Below, piece after piece: positions 1-9,425 of a stretch of DNA of 64,000 nucleotides (position 1 is its first letter; each line of letters opens with the position of its first letter). The position numbers and the translations under genes were made by a program. Source of the stretch: an uncultured Pseudomonadales bacterium. GTDB lineage: Bacteria; Pseudomonadota; Gammaproteobacteria; Pseudomonadales; Cellvibrionaceae. The notes beneath the pieces were generated by a model. The model was not told the origin of the DNA, made no database searches, and worked only from the letters and a program-made list of their open reading frames with translations. Where the stretch lies: assembly GCA_947487765.1 (NCBI GenBank), contig CANKXO010000005.1, positions 186,001 through 250,000 of the forward strand. Direction: 5' to 3'.

Positions 1-1
1 T

Positions 2-1066
2 GTTGAGGAAGCCCGACAGAATGTTGCAGATTACTTAAATGCCGATGCTCGTGAAATCGTCTGGACGAGTGGCGCAACTGAATCAGATAATTTGGCAATT
101 AAGGGGCTTGCCCATTTTAATCAAAAACGTGGTAAACATATTATTACCTCTAAAATTGAGCATAAAGCGGTTTTGGATACCTGTCGTCAGTTGGAGAGAG
201 AAGGGTTTGACGTCACTTATCTGGATCCTGATAGTGATGGTTTAATCGCTCCACAAGTAGTTGCTGACGCCATTCGTGAAGATACAACTGTTGTGTCATT
301 AATGCATGTTAATAACGAAATAGGTGTTATTAATGATATTGCTGCTATTGGTGAAATTTGCCGCGAGAGAAAAGTCTTTTTCCATGTTGATGCGGCTCAG
401 AGCCCTGGCAAGTTAGCTATTGATGTTGAAGCGATGAAAATAGATGCAATCTCTCTTTGTGCCCATAAAGTTTATGGCCCGAAAGGTATCGGTGCCCTTT
501 ATGTTAGACGTAAGCCAAGAGTCAGATTAGAAGCTCAAATTCATGGCGGTGGGCATGAGCGTGGTATGCGTTCTGGTACGTTGCCTACGCACCAAATTGT
601 TGGTATGGGCGAATCCTTCCGTTTAGCAAAGCTAGAAATGGATCAGGATAGAGAGCATGCGATTAAACTTCGTGATCGCTTTTTGGCTGGTATTAAAGAT
701 ATGGAAGAAGTTCATATCAATGGCTCATTCGAACAGCGTGTTCCTCATAATATGAATGTTAGCTTTGCTTTCGTCGAAGGTGAATCATTGATTATGTCTT
801 TGAAGGATTTGGCTGTTTCATCGGGATCTGCTTGTACGTCTGCTAGCTTGGAGCCTTCATATGTGCTACGTGCTTTGGGTTTGAATGATGAGCTTGCTCA
901 TAGTTCATTACGATTCAGCTTTGGTCGTTTTACAACAGAAGAAGAAGTAGATCATGCTATTGGTCAAGTTCATATGGCTGTGGACAAATTGCGAGAATTA
1001 TCACCACTTTGGGATATGTACAAAGATGGTATTGATTTAAATACGATAGAGTGGGCTGCCCACTAA
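2..1066 (+). CDS. iscS: Cysteine desulfurase IscS (5' end cut by window)
   Basis: PLP-dependent cysteine desulfurase that takes sulfur from L-cysteine and passes it as a persulfide to IscU. The frame is open from base 2, and 354 residues are visible; the missing N-terminus should be about 50 residues, since E. coli IscS has 404. The PLP-lysine segment ([12 protein letters not shown]) and the mobile active-site cysteine loop ([10 protein letters not shown]) are intact, and the C-terminus ends in the usual ...IEWAAH tail. An internal TTG at 92 is not a real start, because homologous sequence continues upstream to the window edge. It is the first visible gene of the isc operon; iscR, if present, lies outside the window. 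Confidence 0.97.
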   Translation, partial: VEEARQNVADYLNADAREIVWTSGATESDNLAIKGLAHFNQKRGKHIITSKIEHKAVLDTCRQLEREGFDVTYLDPDSDGLIAPQVVADAIREDTTVVSLMHVNNEIGVINDIAAIGEICRERKVFFHVDAAQSPGKLAIDVEAMKIDAISLCAHKVYGPKGIGALYVRRKPRVRLEAQIHGGGHERGMRSGTLPTHQIVGMGESFRLAKLEMDQDREHAIKLRDRFLAGIKDMEEVHINGSFEQRVPHNMNVSFAFVEGESLIMSLKDLAVSSGSACTSASLEPSYVLRALGLNDELAHSSLRFSFGRFTTEEEVDHAIGQVHMAVDKLRELSPLWDMYKDGIDLNTIEWAAH

Positions 1067-1104
1067 TTGATTGTTAAATAGATTTTGCTGAGTGGAGAAA
1101 TAGA

Positions 1105-1488
1105 ATGGCTTACAGTGAAAAAGTAATTGATCATTACGAAAACCCTCGTAATGTAGGCAAGTTGGACGATAAGTCAGACAACGTAGGCACTGGTATGGTG
1201 GGTGCTCCCGCGTGCGGTGATGTGATGCGTCTACAAATCCAGGTCAGTGATGAAGGCATTATTGAAGATGCTAAATTCAAGACCTATGGTTGTGGTTCTG
1301 CTATTGCCTCCAGTTCGTTATTAACAGAGTGGGTAAAGGGAAAAACCTTAGATGAAGCGGGCGAAATTAAAAATACGCAAATTGCTGAAGAGCTTGCATT
1401 GCCACCAGTAAAAATTCATTGCTCTGTGCTGGCGGAAGATGCAATCAAAGCTGCAATCACCGACTTGCGTGAAAAGCGAGATCAGTAA
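1105..1488 (+). CDS. iscU: Fe-S cluster scaffold IscU
   Basis: Scaffold protein on which [2Fe-2S] clusters are built before HscA/HscB-driven transfer. The 127-residue length matches the family. The three cluster cysteines are at C37, C63 and C106, the conserved Asp is at D39, and the HscA recognition motif LPPVK is at residues 99-103. It starts 38 bp after iscS with a GGAG ribosome site and is clearly co-transcribed with it. Confidence 0.98.
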   Translation: MAYSEKVIDHYENPRNVGKLDDKSDNVGTGMVGAPACGDVMRLQIQVSDEGIIEDAKFKTYGCGSAIASSSLLTEWVKGKTLDEAGEIKNTQIAEELALPPVKIHCSVLAEDAIKAAITDLREKRDQ

Positions 1489-1577
1489 TCACTGCCTGTT
1501 TAATTTTCAGGGGTGTTTGTGTTTAAAAGTAATGGCGCGAAATGATAATTTAATAATAGCTGGATGAGTTTAATGTT

Positions 1578-1901
1578 ATGGCCTTGTTAATGACTGAGTC
1601 TGCAAAACAGCATATTGCAAAGCAAATGCAAAACCGTGGCAAAGGTCTTGGTATTCGTGTAGGTATTAAAACAGCGGGTTGTTCAGGTTTATCCTACGTA
1701 TTGGAGTTTGTTGATGAGCCAGCAGAAGAAGATGAAGTTTTTGATCAAGGTAGTTTTAGCTTAGTCGTTGACCCTAAAAGTTTGGTTTATCTAGACGGTA
1801 CGGAGTTGGATTTTGTCAAAGAAGGGCTAAATGAAGGCTTTCAATTTAATAATCCAAATATGAAAAGTGAATGTGGTTGTGGTGAAAGTTTTCACGTTTA
1901 A
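1578..1901 (+). CDS. iscA: A-type Fe-S carrier IscA
   Basis: A-type carrier/assembly protein of the ISC pathway (107 residues). The three conserved cysteines C35, C99 and C101 (the CGCGESF end) are present. The gap to iscU is 89 bp with no obvious promoter. A hairpin with a T-run follows the gene at 1928-1950, which may reduce transcription into hscB, as expected for an operon whose carrier genes are needed in larger amounts than its chaperone genes. Confidence 0.97.
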   Translation: MALLMTESAKQHIAKQMQNRGKGLGIRVGIKTAGCSGLSYVLEFVDEPAEEDEVFDQGSFSLVVDPKSLVYLDGTELDFVKEGLNEGFQFNNPNMKSECGCGESFHV

Positions 1902-1927
1902 TTAGTACTATTGATATAGTTTTTACT

Positions 1928-1950
1928 CCGGTGCGTTAGCGCCGGTTTTT
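1928..1950 (+). terminator. Rho-independent-type hairpin between iscA and hscB
   Basis: Seven-base-pair GC-rich stem (1928-1934 with 1939-1945, one G-U pair), GTTA loop and a run of five T. It sits inside the isc operon and so more likely acts as an attenuator or mRNA-processing/stability element than as a full stop. Confidence 0.7.
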
Positions 1951-1969
1951 GTTTTGATGATGGGTGTTT

Positions 1970-2521
1970 ATGGATTTTTCTCAAAACTATTTTGAGCTCT
2001 TTGGTATTCCTAAAGCATTTTTAGTTGATACCATGATGTTGGCCGATAAATATCGGCAATTACAAAAAGAGTTACATCCTGATAAGTTCGCGAATAAAAG
2101 TGCGAGTGAGCAGCGTTTATCTGTTCAGTTTTCATCTCATATTAATACTGCTTACCAAACATTAAAGTCGCCGCTGTTGTGTGCTGAATATTTATTGGAG
2201 CTGGCAGATTTTCCCGTTAATAGTCATTCCCTTACCATTGATGATAGTGCTTTTTTATATAAACAAATGGAGTGGCGAGAAGGGTTAGCGGACTTGTCAG
2301 CTGAAATTAGTTCGCCTTCACTTGATGTGATGTCCACTACTAAGCAATTGGAAGCACTGATGTTAGAGGTTGTCGACGAACGCCAGCAATTATTAGAAAG
2401 TTTCGAAGCATACTTTCATCAACAGAAACTTAATGAAGCAAAGCAAGCCGTTGCAAAATTACACTTTGTTGAGAAAATGCTAAGTGAGATTGACCGTTTA
2501 GAAGAGAGTTTGCTTGATTAA
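1970..2521 (+). CDS. hscB: Fe-S co-chaperone HscB (Hsc20)
   Basis: J-domain co-chaperone that delivers IscU to HscA and stimulates its ATPase. The protein is 183 residues from the ATG at 1970; a GTG two codons upstream (1964) is possible but the ATG gives the family-like start. The HPD motif is at H36-D38 in the segment LHPDKF, followed by the C-terminal helical IscU-binding domain. It is followed by hscA 61 bp downstream. Confidence 0.96.
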   Translation: MDFSQNYFELFGIPKAFLVDTMMLADKYRQLQKELHPDKFANKSASEQRLSVQFSSHINTAYQTLKSPLLCAEYLLELADFPVNSHSLTIDDSAFLYKQMEWREGLADLSAEISSPSLDVMSTTKQLEALMLEVVDERQQLLESFEAYFHQQKLNEAKQAVAKLHFVEKMLSEIDRLEESLLD

Positions 2522-2582
2522 TTTACTGAGAGCTTTGTGTTGAGTGTTACAAAGCGGTTGAGTATTCAAAAAGGTAGTTTTT

Positions 2583-4469
2583 ATGGCTTTATTACAAATT
2601 GCTGAGCCAGGGCAATCCCCGGAGCCCCATGCGTTGAAGCGTGCGGTGGGCATAGACTTAGGAACCACTAATTCTTTGGTTGCGACGGTGCGTAATAATC
2701 GTGCAGAAACATTGTCTGACATTGATGGAAGAGTGTTATTGCCTTCTGTGGTGCGTTATACGCAAGAGGGTGTTGTCGTTGGTCATGAAGCAAAAGCAGC
2801 CGCAGCGATTGACCCTCTAAATACATTGATTTCAATTAAACGTCTAATGGGGCGTGGCAACGAAGAGTTGCAGAATCAAGAAAAGCAGTTTTCGTATCGT
2901 TTTGTCAGTAATAATTCCGTTGTTCCTCACATTGAAACTGCGGGAGGTATTAAAACCCCGATAGAAATATCCGCAGAAATTTTGTCCGAACTCGCGATGA
3001 GAGGAAAGGAAACTCTGGGTGGAGAGTTAGACGGTGTTGTGATCACGGTTCCAGCCTATTTTGATGACGCGCAACGGCAAGCGACAAAAGATGCTGCGAG
3101 TATTGCGGGGTTGAATGTGCTGCGCCTGCTCAATGAGCCAACTGCAGCAGCGGTCGCTTATGGACTGGATAAGCAGGATAGTGGTGTTATAGCCATTTAC
3201 GATCTGGGTGGTGGTACTTTCGATATTTCTATTTTGCGCTTAACAAAGGGTGTTTTTGAAGTCTTGGCTACAGGAGGTAACTCGGCTCTTGGGGGCGATG
3301 ATTTTGACTATGCCATTATGCAATGGGTCTGTGAGCAACTATCAACTGAGCAGACACCTCTGACGGTTGAGGAGCTATCACCAGAACAGGAGCGTGAGTT
3401 ATTAACCTTGTCTTGTGATTTGAAGGAGCAGCTAACGGATAAGTCTACTGCTGTTATATCCTACAAAAAAAATGACATTGAATTAACACGTGAACAGCTA
3501 AATCAATTAATTGATCCGTTGATTGCAAAGACTTTGTTGGCTTGTAAGCGCAGCTTACGTGATGCCGGTATTGATAAGGCTGATATTGCTAATGTTGTTA
3601 TGGTGGGCGGTTCAACACGTAATTTGCGAGTGCGTCAAAATGTTGCTGAGTTATTCGAGTGTGAACCCTTAGTTGATATTGACCCTGATCGAGTAGTTGC
3701 AATGGGAGCGGCATTGCAGGCGGATATTCTAGTCGGGAATAAACCCGATAGTGATTTATTATTGCTAGATGTTGTACCTTTATCATTAGGGTTGGAGACC
3801 ATGGGTGGTTTGGTCGAAAAAGTGATTCATCGTAACACGACAATTCCGGTAACTAAGGCGCAAGAATTTACAACGTTTAAAGACGGACAAACGGCAATGT
3901 CCATTCATGTGTTGCAAGGCGAAAGAGAATTGGTTTCTGATTGTCGTTCTTTGGCGCGCTTTGAGCTGCGAGGCATTCCACCTATGGTTGCAGGTGCTGC
4001 GCATATTCGTATTACTTTCCAGGTCGATGCTGATGGCTTGTTGAGTGTCAATGCAGAAGAAACTTCTACAGGTGTTGCTGCTGAAATAATAGTTAAGCCT
4101 TCATATGGTTTAAGTGATGATGAAGTAACGGATATGCTGAGGGATTCTTTTTCCAATGCTAAGCGTGATATTGAAATACGAGCTCAACGAGAGCAGCAGG
4201 TTGAAGCAGAAAGGTTAATCGAAGCTCTCTCAATAGCGTTAGAAGAGGATGGGCAGGAATTGTTATCTGCCGATGAATTTAAGGCTCTATCGTTAGCAAT
4301 TGATAATTTGAAACGTTCTCATAACGAAGATGGTGCTGATAAGATTCGAGCTGAAATAGAAAGAGTCAATGGTCTTTCTGATGCATTTGCGGCAAGACGT
4401 ATGGATAACAATATTAAGAAAGCGTTATCGGGTCACCATCTAAATGAGTTTGATAATACCTCGTTATAA
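2583..4469 (+). CDS. hscA: Fe-S chaperone ATPase HscA (Hsc66)
   Basis: Hsp70-class chaperone dedicated to moving Fe-S clusters off IscU. It has 628 residues against about 616 in E. coli. The nucleotide-binding domain is intact: phosphate-1 loop GIDLGTTNS near residue 24, [14 protein letters not shown], the DLGGGTFD phosphate-2 motif and VGGSTR. The substrate-binding domain follows. The N-terminal extension ([13 protein letters not shown]) before the ATPase fold is typical of HscA and separates it from DnaK. Confidence 0.98.
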   Translation: MALLQIAEPGQSPEPHALKRAVGIDLGTTNSLVATVRNNRAETLSDIDGRVLLPSVVRYTQEGVVVGHEAKAAAAIDPLNTLISIKRLMGRGNEELQNQEKQFSYRFVSNNSVVPHIETAGGIKTPIEISAEILSELAMRGKETLGGELDGVVITVPAYFDDAQRQATKDAASIAGLNVLRLLNEPTAAAVAYGLDKQDSGVIAIYDLGGGTFDISILRLTKGVFEVLATGGNSALGGDDFDYAIMQWVCEQLSTEQTPLTVEELSPEQERELLTLSCDLKEQLTDKSTAVISYKKNDIELTREQLNQLIDPLIAKTLLACKRSLRDAGIDKADIANVVMVGGSTRNLRVRQNVAELFECEPLVDIDPDRVVAMGAALQADILVGNKPDSDLLLLDVVPLSLGLETMGGLVEKVIHRNTTIPVTKAQEFTTFKDGQTAMSIHVLQGERELVSDCRSLARFELRGIPPMVAGAAHIRITFQVDADGLLSVNAEETSTGVAAEIIVKPSYGLSDDEVTDMLRDSFSNAKRDIEIRAQREQQVEAERLIEALSIALEEDGQELLSADEFKALSLAIDNLKRSHNEDGADKIRAEIERVNGLSDAFAARRMDNNIKKALSGHHLNEFDNTSL

Positions 4470-4504
4470 TTTTATTAAATACGTTACTAAGCAGGTTTTA
4501 TATT

Positions 4505-4843
4505 ATGCCAAAAATTGTTTTCCTACCTCATGAAGAAATTTGCCCAGAAGGCGCAGCTATTGATGTTGAGGCAGGTGAGAGTATTTGTCGGGCTGCATTG
4601 CGTAACGGTATAGAAATTGAGCATGCTTGTGAAATGAGCTGTGCTTGTACAACATGCCACGTTATTATTAGAGAGGGTTATGACTCCCTTGACGAACCTG
4701 ATGAGCTTGAAGATGATTATTTGGATAAAGCGTGGGGTTTAGAGCCTGATTCGCGGTTAAGCTGTCAGTCAATTGTTGCAGATAAAGATTTAATTGTTGA
4801 GATACCCAAATATACAATTAATATGGTGTCGGAGAACCACTAG
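4505..4843 (+). CDS. fdx: ISC [2Fe-2S] ferredoxin
   Basis: Adrenodoxin-type ferredoxin that supplies electrons for cluster assembly and sulfur release. It has 112 residues with cluster ligands C42, C48, C51 and C87, plus the extra cysteine C46 seen in ISC ferredoxins. The acidic helix (DEPDELEDDYLDKAWG) is the expected IscS/partner-binding surface. It lies 35 bp after hscA in the same operon. Confidence 0.97.
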   Translation: MPKIVFLPHEEICPEGAAIDVEAGESICRAALRNGIEIEHACEMSCACTTCHVIIREGYDSLDEPDELEDDYLDKAWGLEPDSRLSCQSIVADKDLIVEIPKYTINMVSENH

Positions 4844-4928
4844 TATTAAATTCTTGCAGTATTTTATTGATGTTTATAGATCTGAATTCAACGCTGTAAG
4901 TATTTTTTAATAATTTAAAGGTGAGTCT

Positions 4929-5129
4929 ATGTCATTAGTGTGGACAGATATACAAGATATTGCGATTGAGCTAAGTGATGCTAAGCCAGATGTTGACCCT
5001 ACTTATGTAAACTTTGTTGATTTACGTAATTGGGTGATGGAGTTGCCTGATTTTAATGATGATCCTAATCGCTGCGGGGAAAAAATCCTAGAAGGGATTC
5101 AGGCGGCTTGGATAGAAGAGGCTAAATAG
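4929..5129 (+). CDS. iscX: IscX (YfhJ) regulator of Fe-S assembly
   Basis: Small acidic protein (66 residues) that binds IscS and iron and tunes the rate of cluster assembly. The family pattern WTDIQDIAIEL, DVDPTYVNFVDL and the closing AWIEEAK are present. It is the last gene of the isc operon. The next gene, on the opposite strand, ends only 10 bp away, and there is no convincing terminator hairpin in that small space. Confidence 0.95.
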   Translation: MSLVWTDIQDIAIELSDAKPDVDPTYVNFVDLRNWVMELPDFNDDPNRCGEKILEGIQAAWIEEAK

Positions 5130-5139
5130 ATTTTTCAAA

Positions 5140-6012
5140 TTAACCTGCAAATCGATGTGCATGTAAGCCGGTCACTCCCGGCTTAAAGCTAATAATGGAG
5201 TCGGCATATTGACTGTTTTTGCGGCTTTGTTTTAATGACTGAGAGCCGGAAGTAACAATAAATAGCTGGTCTAAATTACTACCTCCAAATGTACAATATT
5301 TAATTCCTGGTGCAGCAATCTTTATCTTTTCAATACAATCGCCATGTTTGTTAAAACGGCTAATAAGTCCTGCGTTGCGATGACATACCCATAAAAAATC
5401 TTCATTATCGACACAGAGTCCATGTGGATATCCTTCCGCTTTAGAAATTCGGCAAAGATTATAAGTTTCTACTGGCTGCCTTTGTTCATTAAGCTTAGTT
5501 GCATAAATATATCGAGTGACTCCTGAGCTCTGGTATAGCATTGAGCCGTCTTTAGAAAAAGCAGGTGGTGCAGTGCAGTTCCATCCATCGCCAATGACGC
5601 GTTTCATATCCATTTTCGCACTTAAATGATACAAGTTACCTGGTTTTCCGGAAGGGTCTTTTGGATGGGTGAACGACCAATAATTCCCATAGTTATCCGT
5701 TACGCCTGCAATGGTTTCTTTATTGGTTGAGAAAGGTTCAGGCTTTGAAATATATTTAACTTGTCGAGTCTGTATGTCATAAAAACCAATGCCATCTTCA
5801 AGTGTTGCAATAAATCCGTTGTTGACTCGAGGTGATAAGCTCAATATAGGCGCATCTAATACGTACTCGGTAACTTCTTGGCTTGGTTCGTGGTACTGAT
5901 AAAGTTTTTGATTCCCATGGTCAACCCAGAATAAGGATTGTTGGCTATCGATCCAGACGGGTTGTCCATTGTCACTATTTTCTAATGTTGTAATGCAATG
6001 AAATTGCGTCAT
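5140..6012 (-). CDS. SMP-30/gluconolactonase-like beta-propeller protein
   Basis: A 290-residue protein with SMP-30/LRE-type six-bladed propeller features: a PVWIDSQQSLFWVD opening blade, a GNYWSFTHPKDPSG segment matching the family's GRFW...G region, and PHGLCVDNEDFLWVCH matching PDGxxVDxEGxLWV. Family members usually open sugar lactones or phosphotriesters using a metal held by Glu, Asn and Asp. By hand alignment those three positions look changed here (the GEGP Glu is lost, the Asn in the central blade is not Asn, and PDG has become PHG), so enzymatic activity is uncertain. No signal peptide is seen. It lies downstream of a LacI regulator on the same strand and behind a promoter with an embedded operator, so it is probably that regulator's target. 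Confidence 0.8.
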   Translation of the reverse strand: MTQFHCITTLENSDNGQPVWIDSQQSLFWVDHGNQKLYQYHEPSQEVTEYVLDAPILSLSPRVNNGFIATLEDGIGFYDIQTRQVKYISKPEPFSTNKETIAGVTDNYGNYWSFTHPKDPSGKPGNLYHLSAKMDMKRVIGDGWNCTAPPAFSKDGSMLYQSSGVTRYIYATKLNEQRQPVETYNLCRISKAEGYPHGLCVDNEDFLWVCHRNAGLISRFNKHGDCIEKIKIAAPGIKYCTFGGSNLDQLFIVTSGSQSLKQSRKNSQYADSIISFKPGVTGLHAHRFAG

Positions 6013-6128
6013 AAGCGATTTCTGGCTATTCGAATTATTACTATTTTTATTTTGCTCTGAGTTTATTTAGAAAAAGCTCGATGAATCACTTATCTATAAC
6101 AGAGAAAACGATATTATTTGTCGAAACA

Positions 6129-6158
6129 ATTATATTGGTAACGTTTACATTTGGTCAA
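6129..6158 (-). promoter_or_regulatory. Sigma-70-type promoter of the SMP-30-like gene
   Basis: On the minus strand, TTGACC (6158-6153), an 18-nt spacer and TATAAT (6134-6129). Predicted transcription start is near 6122, giving a leader of about 110 nt to the ATG at 6012. The spacer contains the LacI-type operator at 6136-6149. Confidence 0.65.
6136..6149 (-). promoter_or_regulatory. Putative LacI-family operator
   Basis: A 14-bp imperfect palindrome with a central CG (plus strand TGGTAACGTTTACA) that fits the LacI/GalR operator pattern built around AACGTT. It lies wholly between the -35 and -10 boxes, a classic position for repression by steric block. The likely ligand is the LacI-family regulator encoded just upstream. 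Confidence 0.6.
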
Positions 6159-6197
6159 TCATATCAGAAAGGTACTGCAAAGTATAAACAAACAGGA

Positions 6198-7199
6198 TCA
6201 GGATGTGATGGGGCTAGTGGAATTACGAATAATGAGTTTGTGCTCATAAGTTGTGGGGTCGCTGCTCGTTGGTTGGCCATCAATTAACTTGTAGAGTAAG
6301 GCCATTGCTTCAGCGCCAATAACGTCCATGGGCTGTTTAATCGTTGTCAGGGGAGGAGAAGTGATTTCTGTATAGCGGGTATCGTTAAAGCCAATAACAG
6401 AGATGTCATCTGGTATTTTCATTCCTTCGGCTTTTATCCAGTGTAGGCTTTCTATGGCTGTATAGTCATCAGCGCAAAAAATTGCTGTTGGTGTTGGCTT
6501 TGTGCCGAGCAGTAAACGTAGCTTTTCTTGTAGGTTAAGTGTGTGTTGGTGGGAAGGGATAATTCGCCCTGACAATGATAATCCAGCAGTGGTCATCGCT
6601 TGAGAAAAGCCTTTTTGTTGTTCACTAATGGTTAGAGGACTGTAATTATTAGCGATAAATGCAATGGAGCTATGGCCTAAGCTTATAAAGTACTCTGTTG
6701 CTTCTTGTACGGCCTGACAGTAATCAATAGATAAATATGACAGGCGGTTACCATTGAGGAGAGAGTGGGGTTCACTGATTAACACAATGGGTAGCGTGCT
6801 ATCAATTTTGTGAGCTGACTCTTTGGGCAACCCTACGAGTAGTATAAATCCATCTGCTTGTTTGCAGCGGATCATATTTTGATAGTAGTCCAGCGACAAA
6901 CTGTTGAACTCGGCCTCTTTTACCAGAAGTGTATAGCCATTGTCATTGGCAGACTTGTTGAGTTGCTTAATAAGAGACTCATAGCGAGGTGAGCTTATTT
7001 TAGGAATAACAGCGATAATTAGCCCTGTCTTGCCTCTACGAAGGTTTTGCGCCAATGTATTGGGTGTGTAATTTAATCGCTTAATCGCTTGCTGTACTTT
7101 TTCTCGTGTTTCTTTGCTCACCTGATTAGGGTTGTTAAAGAAGCGCGATACAGTTGCAATAGATACGCCGGCGGCATGAGCGACTTTTTTTATTGACAT
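6198..7199 (-). CDS. LacI/GalR-family transcriptional regulator
   Basis: A 333-residue repressor-type regulator. The N-terminal helix-turn-helix (VAHAAGVSIATVSRFFNN) and hinge (RLNYTPNTLAQNLRRG) are canonical. The rest is a periplasmic-binding-protein-like effector domain (GLIIAVIPKIS... ADGFILLVGLP... VIGFNDTRYTEITSPPLTTIKQP). The effector is not predictable from sequence, but the neighbouring SMP-30-like gene suggests a sugar, sugar acid or lactone. The downstream target gene starts 185 bp beyond its stop, behind its own operator-bearing promoter. ATG start chosen because the HTH begins immediately after it. Confidence 0.93.
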   Translation of the reverse strand: MSIKKVAHAAGVSIATVSRFFNNPNQVSKETREKVQQAIKRLNYTPNTLAQNLRRGKTGLIIAVIPKISSPRYESLIKQLNKSANDNGYTLLVKEAEFNSLSLDYYQNMIRCKQADGFILLVGLPKESAHKIDSTLPIVLISEPHSLLNGNRLSYLSIDYCQAVQEATEYFISLGHSSIAFIANNYSPLTISEQQKGFSQAMTTAGLSLSGRIIPSHQHTLNLQEKLRLLLGTKPTPTAIFCADDYTAIESLHWIKAEGMKIPDDISVIGFNDTRYTEITSPPLTTIKQPMDVIGAEAMALLYKLIDGQPTSSDPTTYEHKLIIRNSTSPITS

Positions 7200-7225
7200 A
7201 GTTTAAGGTAAAAATTGTTGATCAA

Positions 7226-7239
7226 TAGAGGTGCCTCTA
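7226..7239. repeat. 14-bp perfect inverted repeat in the lacI-type gene leader
   Basis: TAGAGG-TG-CCTCTA, arms of 6 bp with a 2-nt centre, 27 bp upstream of the regulator's start codon. It could be an autoregulatory operator, though it lacks the CG-centred AACGTT core of the site at 6136. The remaining DNA up to about 7490 is AT-rich without a gene I can support. Confidence 0.35.
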
Positions 7240-7497
7240 CTAATGCATTTTTCTTATTTAATAGCAGGAGTCTATTTGTAGCTTTTTTAACTATCATGTG
7301 CAATATAATTAACGTTTTTTTTGATTTTTTGGCGCGCATTACATCTTTTTATGTGGGTTTTAAGTTATTTATTACTTTTCGTTATCTTTTTAAGTTTTTA
7401 CTGCGATTAAATGCATAATGTGCCTGTTGTTTTTATTGATCGTTTTTTTGAGTTTTAAGTATGTTTAGGCGTTGTTTGATTAATCCGCAGCAGCCTA

Positions 7498-7526
7498 TTG
7501 CTGTATAGCTTATAAATCCTTACAAT
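7498..7526 (+). promoter_or_regulatory. Candidate promoter for ndk
   Basis: TTGCTG, a 17-nt spacer and TACAAT. This is the best sigma-70-like match in the 464-bp region between the LacI-type gene and ndk. The rest of that region holds no supported gene; a hydrophobic TTG-start frame at 7215-7418 is not convincing. The leader to the ndk start would be about 130 nt. Confidence 0.4.
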
Positions 7527-7663
7527 ATCGCCCGCTTCGACCCTAGGGGTGTCTTATTATTTTCTGGCATAAACAGATGATGTTTACCCTTAAATTAAAT
7601 GTTTCCTAGAAGACCATTCATTTTCTTAATTAATCTATTCGTTATATTCAGGAGAACACTGTC

Positions 7664-8089
7664 GTGACAGTTGAACGTACACTTTCCATCATTAAGCCTG
7701 ACGCCGTTGCAAAAAATGTAATTGGTGAAATCATCGCCCGTTTTGAACAAGCCGGCCTAAAGATCGCTGCTGCAAAATTGCAACAACTATCACGTGAACA
7801 AGCTGAAGGCTTTTATGCTGAGCATAAAGAGCGACCTTTTTTTCCTGCATTAGTAGAATTTATGACTTCAGGTCCTGTTGTTGTTCAGGTGCTGGAAGGT
7901 GAAAATGCTATCGTTAAAAATCGTGAATTGATGGGGGCAACCAACCCACAAGAAGCGGAAGCTGGAACTATACGTGCCGACTTTGCGCAATCTATCGATG
8001 CGAATGCAGTGCACGGCTCTGATTCCCCTGAATCCGCTGCAAGAGAAGTAAGCTATTTCTTTGATGATAGTGAGGTTTGCGCACGCTAA
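7664..8089 (+). CDS. ndk: Nucleoside diphosphate kinase
   Basis: Transfers the gamma-phosphate of ATP to nucleoside diphosphates through a phosphohistidine. It has 141 residues with the N-terminal [10 protein letters not shown] strand and the active site [11 protein letters not shown], His at 117. The start is a GTG preceded by AGGAG at good spacing. In Pseudomonas-type genomes ndk directly follows iscX; here about 2.5 kb of minus-strand DNA separates them. rlmN follows 18 bp downstream. Confidence 0.98.
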   Translation: MTVERTLSIIKPDAVAKNVIGEIIARFEQAGLKIAAAKLQQLSREQAEGFYAEHKERPFFPALVEFMTSGPVVVQVLEGENAIVKNRELMGATNPQEAEAGTIRADFAQSIDANAVHGSDSPESAAREVSYFFDDSEVCAR

Positions 8090-8107
8090 CTATAGCGTGA
8101 CAATATC

Positions 8108-9328
8108 ATGCCCGTTGAGTCGCAACCGGAATCTAGCGTAGAAGAGCAAAAGGTTAATTTGCTCGGACTTTCCCCTTCTGAGATGGTTGCTTTCTTTGAA
8201 TCTGTTGGCGAAAAAAGCTTTCGCGCGACTCAACTTATAAAGTGGATTCATCAAAATGGGGTCGATGACTTCGATGCCATGTCTAACTTAAGTAAGCCTT
8301 TAAGAGAAAAGCTTAAGCGCGTTGCTGTTATTAAGGCTCCAAGTATCATTAAACAATGGGATTCTGAGGATGGAACCCGTAAGTTCTTGTTTCAGGTTGG
8401 AAATGATTCTGCCGCCAAAGAAGGTTCCAGTAAAAATGCTGTCGAAGCGGTTTTTATTCCTGAGGGCGACCGAGGTACTCTATGTGTTTCTTCTCAAGTG
8501 GGTTGCTCTTTGGATTGCAGTTTCTGTGCTACCGGTAAGCAGGGCTTTAATCGTGACTTAAGTGCAGCGGAAATTATTGGTCAGGTGTGGGCAGCCGCTA
8601 AATCCTATGGCCAACTTACTCCTAAAGCCCCTCGCTCAGTGACGAATGTTGTCATGATGGGTATGGGTGAGCCCTTGATGAATTTTGATAATGTTGTTGC
8701 TGCAATGACATTAATGATGGATGACAATGCCTATGGTTTGTCTAAGCGACGAGTTACACTAAGCACTGCTGGTGTTGTGCCGGCTCTAGATCGCTTGGGG
8801 GAAGTCACAGATGTATCGCTGGCTATCTCTCTCCATGCAGCTAATGATGAGCTGCGAAATCAGCTAGTGCCCATTAATAAGAAATATCCGATTGCTATGT
8901 TGCTTGATTCTGCCAAGCGTTACATAGAAGGCGTTCCGGATAATCGTCGCAAGATTACTATTGAGTACACCTTAATTGACCATGTAAATGATCGTCCTCA
9001 TCATGCTCACCAGCTTGCCGATTTGTTAAAAGATATTCCGGTCAAAATAAACCTTATCCCCTTTAACCCCTTTGGTTTGGTTGATTATAAGCGTGTGAGT
9101 AATAATGCCTTGCGTCGGTTTCAGGACATTTTGATTGATGCGGGTTATATCGTAACGGTGAGAACAACACGTGGTGACGATATTGATGCCGCTTGTGGTC
9201 AGCTTGCAGGTGAAGTTAATGACAGGACTCGTCGAAGTGAGCGTTATAAAAAATCACAATTGTCAGCAAATCTTAAAAATGGTGAATCAGGCAAACCTGA
9301 AGCCATAAGAATAGTGCCGCGAACGTAA
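8108..9328 (+). CDS. rlmN: 23S rRNA/tRNA adenine-C2 methyltransferase RlmN
   Basis: Radical-SAM enzyme that methylates C2 of A2503 in 23S rRNA and A37 of some tRNAs. The protein is 406 residues, with the cluster motif CxxxCxxC at C133, C137 and C140, the [12 protein letters not shown] motif, and the second catalytic cysteine in [14 protein letters not shown] near the C-terminus. A C-terminal basic tail of about 30 residues extends slightly past the usual end. It is tightly linked to ndk. Confidence 0.97.
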   Translation: MPVESQPESSVEEQKVNLLGLSPSEMVAFFESVGEKSFRATQLIKWIHQNGVDDFDAMSNLSKPLREKLKRVAVIKAPSIIKQWDSEDGTRKFLFQVGNDSAAKEGSSKNAVEAVFIPEGDRGTLCVSSQVGCSLDCSFCATGKQGFNRDLSAAEIIGQVWAAAKSYGQLTPKAPRSVTNVVMMGMGEPLMNFDNVVAAMTLMMDDNAYGLSKRRVTLSTAGVVPALDRLGEVTDVSLAISLHAANDELRNQLVPINKKYPIAMLLDSAKRYIEGVPDNRRKITIEYTLIDHVNDRPHHAHQLADLLKDIPVKINLIPFNPFGLVDYKRVSNNALRRFQDILIDAGYIVTVRTTRGDDIDAACGQLAGEVNDRTRRSERYKKSQLSANLKNGESGKPEAIRIVPRT

Positions 9329-9425
9329 TCATTTGATAAAGTACACATTCTAGAGCTTTATGACTGGTAATCGTTGTAATAGCTAGTAATAATAATAACG
9401 TTATATTTAAATAATGAGAGAGGTA

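Noticed and set aside
6081-6287. Plus-strand 68-residue frame over the operator and the end of the LacI-type gene
   Set aside because: It overlaps a solid LacI-family gene end and a promoter/operator on the other strand; no coding signal.
7215-7418. Hydrophobic 67-residue open frame upstream of ndk
   Set aside because: TTG start without ribosome site, AT-rich composition that gives Phe/Leu-rich translation by chance, and no family resemblance.
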